From: Todiramphus chloris collaris
Taxonomy: Eukaryota > Chordata > Aves > Coraciiformes > Alcedinidae
Direction of reading: 5' to 3'
DNA: 64,000 nt
Assembly: GCA_025345505.1 (NCBI GenBank)
Contig: JANVCC010000011.1
Coordinates: 8,509,098 to 8,573,097 of the forward strand
Shown one piece after another: positions 22,681-64,000 of the stretch (its first letter is position 1; each line of letters opens with the position of its first letter). The position numbers and the translations under genes are program-made. The notes under the pieces were generated by a model. It worked only from the letters and a program-made list of their open reading frames with translations. It made no database searches and was not told the DNA's origin.

Positions 22681-64000
<41,320 letters not shown>

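Overview
The window is vertebrate nuclear DNA, most likely from a bird. It holds two multi-exon genes in tail-to-tail orientation, each conserved from end to end as far as it is visible, and several degraded fragments of avian-type CR1 LINEs. I built both gene models by joining conserved protein segments across GT-AG introns in consistent phase. The protein comparisons rest on my memory of the human sequences, not on a search.

Region 1 (about 1-17720, + strand) carries PPEF1, a serine/threonine protein phosphatase with EF-hands. Twelve exons from 240 to 16939 give 531 codons plus a stop. They run from just upstream of the catalytic core to the C-terminus. All the PPP-family metal and catalytic motifs and the C-terminal EF-hands are intact. 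The start codon, the likely myristoylation site and the IQ motif lie upstream of the window. A polyadenylation signal is at 17697.

Region 2 (about 17720-22350) is the intergenic space between the two converging genes. I recognise no gene there. It includes locally GC-rich stretches, short simple repeats and, next to the PHKA2 stop codon, an AT-rich block that may be 3' UTR or a conserved element.

Region 3 (22681-64000, - strand) carries PHKA2, the liver-type alpha regulatory subunit of phosphorylase kinase. Thirty-one exons encode about 1,196 residues, starting about nine residues after the initiator Met, which lies just past the right edge. The protein has the N-terminal glucoamylase-like (GH15) domain, a middle region, a serine-rich regulatory segment and a C-terminal CAMQ prenylation box. 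The last 0.7 kb is a CpG island around exon 1. One 100-base assembly gap sits in an intron at 50603.

The convergent PPEF1-PHKA2 order matches human Xp22, a segment that is autosomal (chromosome 1) in chicken. The genes are not functionally coupled as an operon would be; both belong to Ca2+-linked phosphorylation control. PPEF1 is an EF-hand phosphatase, and PHKA2 restrains a calmodulin-containing kinase of glycogen breakdown.

I found no convincing new biological system. The observations most worth checking are: a 29-codon phosphoregulatory exon of PHKA2 that is apparently absent; an extra EF-hand loop in PPEF1 that is nearly canonical in this species; a diverged and enlarged PPEF1 linker exon; and an imperfect inverted repeat in PHKA2 intron 1.
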